Assembly: GCF_007677875.1 (NCBI RefSeq)
Contig: NZ_VEDO01000003.1
Location: forward strand, 372,001 to 436,000
Length of the DNA: 64,000 nucleotides
Reading direction: 5' to 3'
Source of the DNA: Variovorax boronicumulans
GTDB taxonomy: Bacteria; Pseudomonadota; Gammaproteobacteria; Burkholderiales; Burkholderiaceae_C
Each line of letters opens with the position of its first letter. Position 1 is the first letter of the stretch. Shown here one piece after another: positions 46,446-56,097 of the stretch. A program made the position numbers and the translations under genes. The notes beneath the pieces are model-generated. The model saw nothing but the letters and a program-made list of their open reading frames with translations, made no database searches and was not told the origin of the DNA.

Positions 46446-47345
46446 TCAGCCGCCCGTGGCGACCGGCCGGCTCCGGTCACTGCACCAGTCGCTCCAGCTG
46501 CCGGCATAGAGCGCAGTGGCGGGGTAGCCCGCCACCTGCATGGCCAGCAGGTTGGGGATGGCGCTCACACCGCTGCCGCACTGGTGCACCACGCCGGCCG
46601 GGTCGCGACCGGCCAGCAGCGCGTCGAACTCGGCGCGCAGCTGGTCGGCAGGCTTGAAGCGGCCATCCGCGCCGATGTTCTGCACGAACGGACGGTTCAG
46701 TGCCCCTGGGATGTGGCCCGCCACCGGGTCCAGCGGTTCCGTCTCGCCGCGGAACCGCGCGCCGGCGCGCGCGTCCAGCACGGTCTGCGCCGGGCTGTCC
46801 AACTGCGCCAGCACGGCATCGGCATCCACCAGGCGCACCAGCGGCGCGCGAAGCGCGAAGTTGCTGCGGAAATGGCTGGCCTCTTCACCAGCCACCACCT
46901 CGCCGCCATCGGCCTGCCAGGCTTGCAGTCCGCCGTCGAGCACGGCCACGGCCTCGTGGCCGGCCCACTTGAGCATCCACCAGAGCCGGCCGCAGTAATT
47001 GGCGCCCTGGCGGTCGTAGACCACCGCCTGCATGTCGTTGGCAAAGCCGACGCTGGACAGCCAGATCGCGAACTTCTCGCGGTTGGGCAGCGGATGGCGG
47101 CCACCGGAGGCTGGTGCGTCGGCTGCGTGCGCCGTCACCACCCCATGCCGGCCCGGGGCGCCGTGCACCGCGCTCAGGTGGCGGTCCAGGTCGGCGCGCA
47201 CGGCGCCGGGGATGTGGGCTTCGCGGTACTGGTCGTCGCCGGCCTTCGGCTGCAGGAGCTCGAAGCTGCAGTCGAACAACATCTGCGGCTGGCCGCTGGC
47301 GCGCAATGCGCGCAGCTGCGCGGGCGTGATCAGGGTGGTGTACAT
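46446..47345 (-). CDS. sseA: 3-mercaptopyruvate-type sulfurtransferase (tandem rhodanese)
   Basis: The 299-residue protein has two rhodanese domains. The N-terminal domain lacks the catalytic Cys (VYDRQGANYCGRLWWML) and the C-terminal domain has the loop HQCGSGVSAI, of the CGxGV type typical of mercaptopyruvate rather than thiosulfate sulfurtransferases. It is probably cytoplasmic. A CACAAT hexamer (47374-47379, minus) lies 28 bases before the ATG. The in-frame ATG ten codons upstream overlaps that hexamer, so 47345 is preferred. Confidence 0.85.
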   Translation of the reverse strand: MYTTLITPAQLRALRASGQPQMLFDCSFELLQPKAGDDQYREAHIPGAVRADLDRHLSAVHGAPGRHGVVTAHAADAPASGGRHPLPNREKFAIWLSSVGFANDMQAVVYDRQGANYCGRLWWMLKWAGHEAVAVLDGGLQAWQADGGEVVAGEEASHFRSNFALRAPLVRLVDADAVLAQLDSPAQTVLDARAGARFRGETEPLDPVAGHIPGALNRPFVQNIGADGRFKPADQLRAEFDALLAGRDPAGVVHQCGSGVSAIPNLLAMQVAGYPATALYAGSWSDWCSDRSRPVATGG

Positions 47346-47393
47346 AGGCACTCGGCGTCGTATGGGACGCGCCATTGTGGCGCGCCTGGCGCC

Positions 47394-48317
47394 TCAGTGC
47401 TCTTCGGCAGGCGCTTTGGGCACGGCGCGTTCGCGCAGCACCGTGGCCACGACGCCGCTGGCGATCACCAGGCCCATGCCTGCGACGCCCGTGGCATCGA
47501 TCACGTCGTCGAACAGCAGCACGCTGAAGATGGATGCGAACACGATGCCCGAGTACTGCAGGTTGGCCACCACCAGCGTGCCGGCCTCCGTCTTCGCCTG
47601 GGCATAGGCCCGCGTCATGCACAGCTGGCCCAGCGCGGCCAGCACGCCGATCGGCAGCAGCCACAGCGCATGCAGCCAGTTCCAGGGCGAAACACCGGCG
47701 ATCAGCATCCAGAGCCCGCCCATGACGGCTGCGCCCAGCGCGAAGTAGAACACCGTCCGTGTTTCCGGCTCACCGATGCGCGACAGCGCGATGACCTGCA
47801 GGTAGGCGAAGGCGGCCGTGAGGCCGGAGATCAGGCCCACCATGCTGGCGAAGCCCTGGCCGGGGTTCACGTCGGGCTTCAGGATCATCACCACGCCCGC
47901 GAAGCCGACCAGCACCGTGAGCGCCAGCACGCCCTGCAGCGGTGGCAGCGGCACACGGCCGTCGCGCCCGGGAATCGGCACCCAGGCCAGCAGCGCGCCA
48001 CCGACCAGGAATGTCGCGATCCAGATGCTGCTCATGTAGTTCAGCGTCATGGCCGCGGACAGCGGAATGTGGGCGATGGCATAGAACCAGCAGCCCAGCG
48101 AGAAGGTGCCGATCACGCTGCGCCAGACATGCATGCCCGGATAGCGCGTCGCGAGAGGTACGCCCTGACGTCGGGCCAGAACGCCGAGAAAGACCACGCC
48201 GACGAGGCCGCGCCAGAACACCAGTTCAGCGCTGTTGAACGAGGCCGATGCGAACTTGACGCACACGCCCATGGTGGCGAACAGGAACGCCGAGGCCACC
48301 ATCCAGAAACCTTGCAT
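47394..48317 (-). CDS. EamA/DMT-family permease
   Basis: The 307-residue inner-membrane protein has ten predicted helices in two EamA repeats (FLFATMGVCVKFASASFNSAELVFWRGLVGVVFLG and VANLQYSGIVFASIFSVLLFDD). It is an exporter of small metabolites of unknown identity. The ATG at 48317 is chosen for the usual N-terminus MQGFWMVASAFLFATMG. A strong terminator of the Rieske gene lies directly upstream, so it likely has its own promoter. Confidence 0.88.
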   Translation of the reverse strand: MQGFWMVASAFLFATMGVCVKFASASFNSAELVFWRGLVGVVFLGVLARRQGVPLATRYPGMHVWRSVIGTFSLGCWFYAIAHIPLSAAMTLNYMSSIWIATFLVGGALLAWVPIPGRDGRVPLPPLQGVLALTVLVGFAGVVMILKPDVNPGQGFASMVGLISGLTAAFAYLQVIALSRIGEPETRTVFYFALGAAVMGGLWMLIAGVSPWNWLHALWLLPIGVLAALGQLCMTRAYAQAKTEAGTLVVANLQYSGIVFASIFSVLLFDDVIDATGVAGMGLVIASGVVATVLRERAVPKAPAEEH

Positions 48318-48345
48318 GACCGCTCTTGCTTGTTGTTGTGAGGGG

Positions 48346-48372
48346 AAAAGAAAAAGGGGCACGAAGCCCCTT
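48346..48372 (-). terminator. Intrinsic terminator of the Rieske gene
   Basis: On the minus strand AAGGGGC/GCCCCTT (5-base loop) is followed by TTTTTCTTTT. It lies 18 bases after the Rieske stop. Confidence 0.85.
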
Positions 48373-48389
48373 GGCGCAAACGCGCAGCC

Positions 48390-49565
48390 TCAGCGCGCTC
48401 GTGTCTGGAAGGGGCGCGCCAGCGGCACCTCCCGCAGCTGGCGCCGGTACCACTCGTGGAAGTGCTGCATGCCGTCTTCCATGGGGCTCTGGTAGGGCCC
48501 GGCCTCGTCGTCGCCGCGCTCGAGCAGTGCCTTGCGGCCCGCGTCCATGCGCAGCGCGATCTCGTCGTCCTCCACGCAGGTCTCCATGTAGGCGGCCTGC
48601 TGGGCCTCGACGAACTCGCGTTCGAAGGCCGCGATTTCCTCGGGGTAGAAGAACTCCACGGTGTTGAGCGTCTTCTGCGGTGACACCGGGTACAGCGTGG
48701 ACACCGTAAGCACGTGCGGATACCACTCCACCATCACGGTGGGGTAGTAGGTCAGCCAGATCGCGCCATAGCGCGGCGCCTGGCCCTCGCGGTAGTCCAT
48801 CAAGGCCTTCTGCCAGCGCTGGTAGGCCGGACTACCGGCCTTGCCCAGGCGGCCGGCCACGCCCACGGTCTGCACCGAATGGTGCTCGCCAAACTCCCAG
48901 CGCAGGTCGTCGCAGGTGACGAAGTTTCCGAGGCCCGGGTGGAACGGGCCGACGTGGTAGTCCTCCAGGTAGACCTCGATGAAGGTCTTCCAGTTGTAGT
49001 CGCATTCGTGCAACTCGACGCGGTCGAACACGTAGCCGTCGAAGCTGAGGTCCGCGCGCGGGCCCAGGCGGGCCAGTTCACGCTCCACGCGGCCGGGCTC
49101 GGCCCCCTCGAACAGCAGCCCGTTCCAGTTCTGCAGCGGGTAGTTCGCCAGGTTCAGGCAAGGATCCTCGGCGAAGTGCGGCGCGCCCAGCAGCGTGCCG
49201 GCCTTGGTACCGCGGCCACCGCTGTAGGTCCAGCGGTGCAGCGGGCAGACGATGTTGCCGCCGGCGCTACCGCTTTGCGTGCTGGCCAGGTTGCCGCGGC
49301 CCTTCAGGATCACGGCCTGTCGGTGGCGGCAGACGTTGGACACGAGGTCCACGCCCTGCGGCGTGCGCACAAGTGCGCGTCCCTCGCGCTCCTGCGGCAG
49401 TACGTGGTAGTCGCCGACGTTCGGCACCAGAAGTTCATGCCCCACGTAGCGGGGCCCGCGCTGGAAGATGGTCTCCAACTCGCGCTGGAACAGCGCCTCG
49501 TCGAAGTAGCTGGAAACGGGAAGTTGGCTTTGGGCCTGCTGAAGTTGAAGACTTAAATCAGACAT
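48390..49565 (-). CDS. Rieske non-haem iron oxygenase alpha subunit
   Basis: The 391-residue protein has a Rieske 2Fe-2S centre (NVCRHRQAV and CPLHRWTYS) and a catalytic domain with the iron-binding histidines of EVYLEDYHVGPFHPGLG. The spacing between CRH and CPLH is 25 residues, longer than the usual 15-17, through a Ser/Gly insert (NLASTQSGSAGG). It resembles the CntA/choline-monooxygenase group, but the substrate is unknown. No reductase or ferredoxin gene adjoins, so it must draw electrons from a partner elsewhere. Confidence 0.88.
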   Translation of the reverse strand: MSDLSLQLQQAQSQLPVSSYFDEALFQRELETIFQRGPRYVGHELLVPNVGDYHVLPQEREGRALVRTPQGVDLVSNVCRHRQAVILKGRGNLASTQSGSAGGNIVCPLHRWTYSGGRGTKAGTLLGAPHFAEDPCLNLANYPLQNWNGLLFEGAEPGRVERELARLGPRADLSFDGYVFDRVELHECDYNWKTFIEVYLEDYHVGPFHPGLGNFVTCDDLRWEFGEHHSVQTVGVAGRLGKAGSPAYQRWQKALMDYREGQAPRYGAIWLTYYPTVMVEWYPHVLTVSTLYPVSPQKTLNTVEFFYPEEIAAFEREFVEAQQAAYMETCVEDDEIALRMDAGRKALLERGDDEAGPYQSPMEDGMQHFHEWYRRQLREVPLARPFQTRAR

Positions 49566-49825
49566 GCATGTCCTGACCTAGAGACTCCCCCTATGAAGGG
49601 GCAGGGTAGGCGCCTGTTCCGACGGCACCAAGGCACCAGTGGAGATTTGCGCGGGAGGGGTGGATCGGCTGAGCCGCCGAGGCTCCTTTCGAAGCGTTGC
49701 CGCTTGCTGGGGGAAAAGGGAGGGGCGATTGTAGCCGCGACCGATGTCAATGCACCCCTTAAGGAATGCCCCGCGGCACAAGGCCTAAAATCCCGCCTTT
49801 CGCCTCCAACTCCTGCACTTCGCCC
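49566..49825. other. Intergenic region between the Rieske gene and xseB
   Basis: This is the longest gap in the window. It holds TAAAAT (49786-49791), a -10-like site 34 bases before xseB, and a stretch with two small dyads: GAGCC/GGCTC near 49671-49685 and AAGCG/CGCTT near 49692-49705. No -35 of quality and no ORF of note were found. A promoter for the Rieske gene must also lie here. Confidence 0.4.
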
Positions 49826-50065
49826 ATGCCCAAGGCCACCGCCTCGCCCCCATCTGCCCCGGTCAGCTACGAGGCCGCGCTGCAGGAGCTGGAAGCGCTG
49901 GTGGGCCAGATGGAGTCGGGGCAGATGCCGCTCGATGGCCTGTTGACGGGTTACCGCCGCGGTTCGGAGCTGCTGCAGTTCTGTCGTGGCCGGCTCGATG
50001 CCGTGGAGGAGCAGATCCGCGTGCTCGACCAGCAGGGCCAAGTCAAGCCATGGAGCACCGAATGA
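49826..50065 (+). CDS. xseB: Exodeoxyribonuclease VII small subunit
   Basis: The 79-residue protein has the XseB coiled-coil ([34 protein letters not shown] ... [18 protein letters not shown]). With XseA, located elsewhere, it degrades single-stranded DNA. It is first in xseB-ispA-dxs, overlapping ispA by ATGA. The ATG at 49826 matches the family N-terminus. Confidence 0.95.
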   Translation: MPKATASPPSAPVSYEAALQELEALVGQMESGQMPLDGLLTGYRRGSELLQFCRGRLDAVEEQIRVLDQQGQVKPWSTE

Positions 50066-51024
50066 GCGGCGCCAGCTCCTTCGACCTGGCGGCCTGGAGC
50101 ACGGCCACGCTGGACCGCGTGGAAAGCGCGCTGTCTGCCTGGGTCGCGCCCGAGACGGCCGATGACGATGGTCACGAAGCCCCCGCCGCGCTGCGCGAGG
50201 CCATGCGCTATGCGGTGCTGGACGGCGGCAAGCGGCTGCGGCCGCTGTTGGTGTTGGCGGCCCGCGCCGCCGTGGCCGGCGCCGAGCCCAAAGACGTGGC
50301 CCACGCGCTTGACGACGCGGCGCTGCGCGCGGCCTGCGCCGTGGAACTCATCCATGCCTATTCGCTCGTGCACGACGACATGCCCTGCATGGACAACGAC
50401 GTGCTGCGCCGTGGCAAGCCCACCGTGCACGTGCGCTTCGGCGAGGCACAGGCGCTGCTGGCCGGCGACGCGCTGCAGGCCCTGGCCTTCGAGTTGCTGA
50501 CGGCGGAGCAGGCCACGGCACCGGCCAGCGTGCAGGCCAGGCTGTGCGGCCTGCTGGCGCGTGCTGCGGGCTGCGAAGGCATGGCCGGTGGCCAGGCCAT
50601 CGATCTGGCCAGCATCGGCCGCAGCCTGTCGGAAGACCAGCTGCGCGACATGCACCGCCTGAAGACCGGCGCGCTGCTGCAGGGCAGCGTGATGATGGGC
50701 GCGGCCTGCTGCGACCCGCAAAGCAGCTGCAGCGCCCAGGCGCTGCAGAGCCTGGCGACCTACGGCTCGGCGCTGGGCCTGGCCTTCCAGGTCGTGGACG
50801 ACATCCTGGACGTGACGGCCGATTCCGCCACACTGGGCAAGACCGCCGGCAAGGACGCGGCGCAGGACAAGCCCACCTACGTCTCGGTGCTGGGTCTGGC
50901 CCGCTCGCAGGCCTACGCCCAGGAGCTGCTCGGCGAGGCGCTGGCGGCGCTGGACGGCGCCGGCCTGGCCGACACCCGCGCATTGCGCGCCCTGGCCGAC
51001 ATGGTCGTGAACCGCTCGACCTGA
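50062..51024 (+). CDS. ispA: Farnesyl diphosphate synthase
   Basis: The 320-residue prenyltransferase has GGKRLRPLL, the first Asp-rich motif [30 protein letters not shown], and the second Asp-rich motif FQVVDDILD (residue about 245), followed by [16 protein letters not shown]. It condenses isopentenyl diphosphate with dimethylallyl and geranyl diphosphates. The ATG at 50062 overlaps the xseB stop; an in-frame ATG four codons upstream is less likely. dxs follows after 22 bases. Confidence 0.96.
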   Translation: MSGASSFDLAAWSTATLDRVESALSAWVAPETADDDGHEAPAALREAMRYAVLDGGKRLRPLLVLAARAAVAGAEPKDVAHALDDAALRAACAVELIHAYSLVHDDMPCMDNDVLRRGKPTVHVRFGEAQALLAGDALQALAFELLTAEQATAPASVQARLCGLLARAAGCEGMAGGQAIDLASIGRSLSEDQLRDMHRLKTGALLQGSVMMGAACCDPQSSCSAQALQSLATYGSALGLAFQVVDDILDVTADSATLGKTAGKDAAQDKPTYVSVLGLARSQAYAQELLGEALAALDGAGLADTRALRALADMVVNRST

Positions 51025-51046
51025 GCGTTACGGAGAGAACAACCCC

Positions 51047-52972
51047 ATGGCGAATCCGGACGCAGCGGCTTACCCGCTGCTCATGCGCATCAACGACCCG
51101 GCCGACCTGCGCCGGCTGCCGCGCCACGAACTCAAGCCTCTGGCGGACCAGCTGCGCGCCTACGTGCTGGACAGCGTCTCCAAGACCGGTGGCCACCTGA
51201 GCTCCAACCTCGGCACGGTGGAACTCACGGTGGCCTTGCACTACGTGTTCAACACGCCCGAGGACCAGCTGGTCTGGGATGTGGGCCACCAGACCTACCC
51301 GCACAAGATCCTGACGGGCCGGCGCGACCGCATGCCCACGCTGCGCCAGCTGGGCGGTCTGTCAGGCTTTCCGATGCGCTCGGAAAGCCCGTACGACACC
51401 TTCGGCACGGCGCACTCGTCAACCTCGATCTCCGCGGCGCTGGGCATGGCCATGGCGGCCAAGCAAAAGGGCGAGGACCGCCACGCCGTGGCCATCATCG
51501 GCGACGGCGCGCTGACGGCCGGCATGGCCTTCGAGGCACTTAACAACGCGGGCGTGTGCGACTGCAATCTGCTGGTGATCCTCAACGACAACGACATGAG
51601 CATCAGCCCGCCCGTGGGCGCGCTGAACCGCTACCTCGCGCAGCTGCTGTCGGGCAACTTCTATGCACGCGCCAAGAACGTGGGCAAGCAGGTGCTCAAG
51701 GCAGCGCCGCCGCTGTTCGAGCTGGCCAAGCGGCTGGAGCAGCATGCCAAGGGCATGGTCGTGCCGGGCACCATGTTTGAGCAGTTCGGCTTCAACTACA
51801 TCGGCCCGATCGATGGGCACGACCTGGAGTCGCTGATCCCGACGCTGGAGAACATCCGGCAGCTCAAGGGCCCGCAATTCCTGCACGTGGTGACCAAGAA
51901 GGGCCAGGGCTACAAGCTGGCCGAGGCCGACCCCGTGGCTTACCACGGCCCCGGCAAGTTCGATCCGCGCGTGGGTCTGGTCAAGCCCAGCACGCCTGCC
52001 AAGCCGACCTTCACGCAGGTGTTCGGCCAGTGGCTGTGCGACATGGCCGCGCACGACCCGCGCCTGGTCGGCATCACGCCGGCCATGCGCGAGGGCTCGG
52101 GCATGGTGGAGTTCGAGCAGCGTTTTCCCAAGCGCTACTACGACGTGGGCATCGCCGAACAGCATGCCGTCACGTTCGCCGCCGGCCTGGCCACCCAGGG
52201 TCTGAAGCCCGTGGTGGCGATCTACTCCACCTTTCTGCAGCGCGCCTACGATCAACTGATCCACGATGTGGCGCTGCAGAACCTGCCCGTCGTGTTCGCG
52301 CTGGACCGCGCCGGTCTGGTCGGTGCCGATGGTGCGACGCATGCGGGCGCCTACGACATCCCGTTCCTGCGCTGCATTCCGAACATGGCGATCGCCTGTC
52401 CGGCCGATGAGAACGAATGCCGCGGCCTGCTCAGCGCCGCCTTCGCGCAAGCAGGGCCGGTGGCCGTGCGTTACCCGCGCGGCGCCGGCGTCGGCACCGC
52501 CGTGGCCACCGACCTGCAGCCACTGCCCTACGGCAAGGGCGAGGTGCGGCGCCAGGCGCAGCAGCCGGCGGCCGGCCGGCGCATCGCCATCCTGGCCTTC
52601 GGCACGCTCCTGTACCCCGCGCTGGAAGCGGCCGAGCGGCTCAACGCCACGGTGGTCAACATGCGCTGGGCCAAGCCGCTGGACACCGAGTTGCTGCTGC
52701 AGATCGCGGCTGAGCACGATGCGCTGGTCACGGTGGAAGAGGGCGCCGTCATGGGCGGTGCCGGCAGTGCCGTGGCCGAGGCCCTGGCCGCGGCCGGCGT
52801 GGTCAAGCCGCTGCTGCAACTGGGCCTGCCCGACCGCTTCATCGAGCACGGCGATCCGGCCAAGCTGCTGGCCCTGCAAGGCCTGGATGCGGCCGGCATC
52901 GCGCGCGCAATTTCCGCTCGCTTCCCAAGCTTGGTGGAACAGGCCCAGGCCGCACTCAAGCTCGTGGCCTGA
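51047..52972 (+). CDS. dxs: 1-deoxy-D-xylulose-5-phosphate synthase
   Basis: The 641-residue thiamine diphosphate enzyme has the [20 protein letters not shown] opening, the TPP motif [18 protein letters not shown], and the transketolase-like [36 protein letters not shown]. It makes the first committed metabolite of the non-mevalonate isoprenoid pathway and shares a transcript with ispA. The ATG is preceded by GGAGAG at good spacing. Confidence 0.98.
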   Translation: MANPDAAAYPLLMRINDPADLRRLPRHELKPLADQLRAYVLDSVSKTGGHLSSNLGTVELTVALHYVFNTPEDQLVWDVGHQTYPHKILTGRRDRMPTLRQLGGLSGFPMRSESPYDTFGTAHSSTSISAALGMAMAAKQKGEDRHAVAIIGDGALTAGMAFEALNNAGVCDCNLLVILNDNDMSISPPVGALNRYLAQLLSGNFYARAKNVGKQVLKAAPPLFELAKRLEQHAKGMVVPGTMFEQFGFNYIGPIDGHDLESLIPTLENIRQLKGPQFLHVVTKKGQGYKLAEADPVAYHGPGKFDPRVGLVKPSTPAKPTFTQVFGQWLCDMAAHDPRLVGITPAMREGSGMVEFEQRFPKRYYDVGIAEQHAVTFAAGLATQGLKPVVAIYSTFLQRAYDQLIHDVALQNLPVVFALDRAGLVGADGATHAGAYDIPFLRCIPNMAIACPADENECRGLLSAAFAQAGPVAVRYPRGAGVGTAVATDLQPLPYGKGEVRRQAQQPAAGRRIAILAFGTLLYPALEAAERLNATVVNMRWAKPLDTELLLQIAAEHDALVTVEEGAVMGGAGSAVAEALAAAGVVKPLLQLGLPDRFIEHGDPAKLLALQGLDAAGIARAISARFPSLVEQAQAALKLVA

Positions 52973-53013
52973 GTTGTACATACAGGGGAAAACCCGCAAG
53001 GGTGGCTCTGTAA

Positions 53014-53081
53014 CCGCTTTCTACAATCCGCGCCTGACTGTGTGTCCCCGTTCCTCCAAAAGAGGAGCGGGTTTTTCTTTT
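53014..53081 (+). terminator. TACAAT promoter core followed by an intrinsic terminator before dctP
   Basis: A 15-base match to the uvrD promoter core (53014-53028, with TACAAT at 53022-53027) lies 40 bases after dxs. A hairpin CCCGTTCCTC/GAGGAGCGGG (53047-53071, one G-T pair) and TTTTTCTTTT follow. The hairpin may end the dxs transcript or act as an attenuator on a short dctP leader. No riboswitch class was recognised. Confidence 0.6.
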
Positions 53082-53105
53082 GTCGAATCTTCGGAGAGCT
53101 TTTCA

Positions 53106-54188
53106 ATGGATCGTCGTTCCGTCATCAAGAATGCAGGCATCGCCGGCGTGCTGGCCACGGGCATCGCGCCCGCCGTGCACGCCCAGGCGGCAGTGCGCTG
53201 GCGCCTGGCCTCGAGCTTCCCGCGCTCGCTGGACACCATCTTCGGCAGCGCCGAAATGCTGTCCAAGACGGTCAAGGCCCTGTCGGGCGGCAAGTTCGAA
53301 ATCTCCGTGCACCCCGCTGGTGAACTGATGCCCGCCTTCGGCGTGGTCGATGCGCTGCAGGGCGACAACATCGAGATGGCGCAGACGGCGGCCTACTACT
53401 TCACCGGCAAGGACCCGATCTTCGCGTTCAGCTGCGCGGTGCCCTTCGGCCTGACCGCGCGCCAGAACACCTCGTGGAAGGACCATGGCAACGGCCGCAA
53501 GCTGCTGGACGCCTTCTTCGCGCAGTACAACTTCAAGACCGCCAGCGCCGGCAACACCGGCACGCAGATGGGCGGCTGGTACCGCAAGGAAATCAAGACC
53601 GTCGCCGACCTCAAGGGCCTGAAGATGCGCATGGGCGGCGGCGTGTTCGGCGAAGGCATGGCCAAGCTGGGCGTGGTCTCGCAAAACATGCCGGCCGGCG
53701 ACGTGTACCAGGCGCTGGAAAAGGGCACGCTGGACGCAGCCGAGTTCGTCGGTCCCTACGACGATGCCAAGCTGGGCTTCAACAAGGTCGCCCCGTTCTA
53801 CTACTACCCTGGCTGGTGGGAAGGCGGCGCCGACCTGGAGTTCTTCATCAACGTCAAGAAGTACAACGCGCTGTCGGATGAGAACAAGGCCATCCTGGAC
53901 GCGGCCTGCCGTGTCGCCGCGACCGACATGACGGCCAAGTACGACGCCGTTAACCCGGTCGCGATCAAGAAGCTCGTGGCCGAAGGCACCAAGCTCATGG
54001 CCTTCCCCAAGGCCGTGATCGACGCCGGCTTCAAGTCCTGCATGGAAGTGTTTGCCGAGCACGAGGCCAAGTCGCCCGAGTTCAAGAAGATCCACCAGGA
54101 CATGCGCGCCTTCCAGCGCGACCAGATCTTGTGGAACCGCTTCTCCGAGTTCCCGTTCAACCAGTACATGAACGGCGTGAAGATCTGA
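53106..54188 (+). CDS. dctP: TRAP transporter substrate-binding protein (DctP family, TakP-like)
   Basis: The 360-residue periplasmic protein has a Tat-like N-terminus (MDRRSVIKNAGIAGVL, with the twin Arg) and cleavage near AVHA-Q. It matches the TakP/DctP family: WRLASSFPRSLDTIFGSAEML, GKFEISVHPAGELMP, and ALEKGTLDAAEFVGPYDDAKLGF. TakP-type proteins bind alpha-keto acids or other carboxylates. GGAGAG lies about nine bases before the ATG. The gene is convergent with the permease genes across a bidirectional terminator. Confidence 0.92.
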   Translation: MDRRSVIKNAGIAGVLATGIAPAVHAQAAVRWRLASSFPRSLDTIFGSAEMLSKTVKALSGGKFEISVHPAGELMPAFGVVDALQGDNIEMAQTAAYYFTGKDPIFAFSCAVPFGLTARQNTSWKDHGNGRKLLDAFFAQYNFKTASAGNTGTQMGGWYRKEIKTVADLKGLKMRMGGGVFGEGMAKLGVVSQNMPAGDVYQALEKGTLDAAEFVGPYDDAKLGFNKVAPFYYYPGWWEGGADLEFFINVKKYNALSDENKAILDAACRVAATDMTAKYDAVNPVAIKKLVAEGTKLMAFPKAVIDAGFKSCMEVFAEHEAKSPEFKKIHQDMRAFQRDQILWNRFSEFPFNQYMNGVKI

Positions 54189-54205
54189 CCTTCCGCTTCC
54201 CCAGC

Positions 54206-54240
54206 AAAAAGCCCCGCAGCGCAGGCTGCGGGGCTTTTTT
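54206..54240. terminator. Bidirectional terminator between dctP and dctM
   Basis: A perfect 10-bp stem (GCCCCGCAGC/GCTGCGGGGC, GCAG loop) is flanked by AAAAA on the left and TTTTTT on the right, so it works on both strands for the convergent genes. Confidence 0.95.
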
Positions 54241-54255
54241 CATGGCGCTGACCCG

Positions 54256-56082
54256 TCAGGGCTTTTGCTGCTTGAGCGCGTCCTGCATGGCCTTCATCGG
54301 ATCGTCCTCGGCCGGGGCCGCGGCCGGCGCCTCGGGCGCCGGTACCTCGGATGCCGAGGCCCCGTTCTCGGGTTCGGCCGGCTTCTCGTCCGCACCGTAG
54401 CCGCCATCGGAGCCATAGCCTTCGCCGGCCTCGGGCTGCAGGCCCTGGCGCATCTGTTCGCCGACCGCCTTGAGGTCGTAGGTCTGCGCCTTGTCCAGGC
54501 TACCCGTCACGAGGTTGGGGAAGGCGATCATCACGCCCACCATGAACAGCTGGATCAGCAGGAACGGGATCGCGCCCTTGTAGATCTGCATGGTCGTCAC
54601 CGGGTCCATCACCTTCTTGGTCACGCGGTCGACGTAGGGCTTGTCCGGTGCGACGGAGCGCAGGAAGAACAGCGCGAAGCCAAAGGGCGGGTGCATGAAC
54701 GAGGTCTGCATGTTCATCGCCAGCAGCACGCCGAACCAGATCAGGTCGATGCCCAGCTTGTCGGCCACCGGTGCCAGCAGCGGCACGACGATGAAGGACA
54801 GTTCGAAGTAGTCCAGGAAGAAGGCCAGTACGAATACCAGCAGGTTCACGAAGACCAGGAAGCCGACTTGCCCGCCCGGCAGGCTGGACAGCAGGTGCTC
54901 GACCCAGATCGGGCCGTCGGCGGCCTGGAACACCAGGCCGAACACGGTCGCGCCGATCAGGATGAACATCACGAAGCTGCCCAGCTTGGTCGTCGTGGCC
55001 AGCGCCTGCTTGAGCAGGGCCAGGTTCAGCCGGCCGCGCGCCCAGGCCATGACCAGCGCGCCGATGGCGCCCATGGCGCCGCCTTCGGTCGGGGTGGCCA
55101 CGCCCAGGAAGATCGTGCCCAGCACCAGGAAGATGAGCAGCAGCGGCGGGATCAGCACGAAGGTCACGCGCTCGGCCAGGCGCGACAGCAGCTTCAGCCC
55201 GGCGAACTTGTTCACGAGCGCGATCAGCAGCGCCACCATGGCGCCGCCGCACATGGCGACCACGACCTTCTCGTCGGTCGCCACGGTGGTGATCTCCTTC
55301 TCCAGCCACCAGCTGTGCACTTCGGCCATGTGGCGCGCCAGGAAGGCCGAGACCAGGAAGGAGATGATGGTCAGAACCAGCAGCGAGGGGTAGCCGCCGC
55401 TGCCGTTGGCCTCGCGGTAGATGCGGGCCTCGGGCGGCAGCGCCGGCACGCTCTTGGGCTTGAAGATGGCCAGGAAGGCGATGTAGGCCACGTAGCAGCC
55501 CACCAGCAGGAAGGCCGGCACGAAGGCGCCCTTGTACATGTCGCCCACGCTGCGGCCGAGCTGGTCGGCCATGATGATCAGCACCAGCGAGGGCGGAATG
55601 ATCTGCGCCAGCGTGCCCGAGGCCGCGATCACGCCGCTCGTGAACTTCCGGTCGTAGCCGTAGCGCAGCATGATGGGCAACGAGATCAGCCCCATGGAGA
55701 TCACGGAGGCTGCGACCACGCCCGTGGTGGCCGCCAGCAGCGCACCCACGAACACCACGGCCAGGGCGAGGCCGCCGCGCATGGGGCCGAACACCTGGCC
55801 GACCGTGTCGAGCAGGTCCTCGGCCATGCCGCTGCGCTCCAGGATCAGGCCCATCAGCGTGAAGAAGGGCACGGCCAGCAGCGTGTCGTTGGCCATGATG
55901 CCGATCAGCCGCTGCGGCAGCCAGGCCAGCACCGAGGAGGGGAACACCCCGAGCTCGATGCCGATGATGCCGAAGGTCAGGCCGCAGGCGCCCAGGCTGA
56001 ACGCGACCGGAAAGCCCAGCAGCAGGAAACAGATCAGCCCCGCGAACATGATCGGGGCGAAATTGGTGGTGATGAATTCCAT
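54256..56082 (-). CDS. dctM: TRAP transporter large permease subunit (extended DctM)
   Basis: The 608-residue membrane protein matches DctM (FTLMGLILERSGMAEDLLDTVGQVFGPMRGGLALAVVFVGALLAATTGVVAASVISMG). It is longer than the usual 425 residues because of a 70-90-residue central insertion (from about residue 215) and a 70-residue acidic, Pro/Ala/Glu-rich tail (GYGSDGGYGADEKPAEPENGASASEVP). Such extended large permeases are known in TRAP systems for keto acids. It drives sodium-coupled uptake together with DctQ and DctP. dctQ ends 15 bases upstream. Confidence 0.9.
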   Translation of the reverse strand: MEFITTNFAPIMFAGLICFLLLGFPVAFSLGACGLTFGIIGIELGVFPSSVLAWLPQRLIGIMANDTLLAVPFFTLMGLILERSGMAEDLLDTVGQVFGPMRGGLALAVVFVGALLAATTGVVAASVISMGLISLPIMLRYGYDRKFTSGVIAASGTLAQIIPPSLVLIIMADQLGRSVGDMYKGAFVPAFLLVGCYVAYIAFLAIFKPKSVPALPPEARIYREANGSGGYPSLLVLTIISFLVSAFLARHMAEVHSWWLEKEITTVATDEKVVVAMCGGAMVALLIALVNKFAGLKLLSRLAERVTFVLIPPLLLIFLVLGTIFLGVATPTEGGAMGAIGALVMAWARGRLNLALLKQALATTTKLGSFVMFILIGATVFGLVFQAADGPIWVEHLLSSLPGGQVGFLVFVNLLVFVLAFFLDYFELSFIVVPLLAPVADKLGIDLIWFGVLLAMNMQTSFMHPPFGFALFFLRSVAPDKPYVDRVTKKVMDPVTTMQIYKGAIPFLLIQLFMVGVMIAFPNLVTGSLDKAQTYDLKAVGEQMRQGLQPEAGEGYGSDGGYGADEKPAEPENGASASEVPAPEAPAAAPAEDDPMKAMQDALKQQKP

Positions 56083-56097
56083 CGAACGGTGCTCCGA

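Noticed and set aside
52973-53046. A riboswitch before dctP
   Set aside because: No conserved fluoride, TPP, guanidine, SAM or SAH riboswitch core could be matched. The features seen are a promoter-like hexamer and a simple terminator.
52266-53105. An in-frame extension of dctP back into dxs
   Set aside because: The extra 280 residues are a shadow of dxs. The signal peptide MDRRSVIKNAG begins at 53106 with a ribosome site before it.
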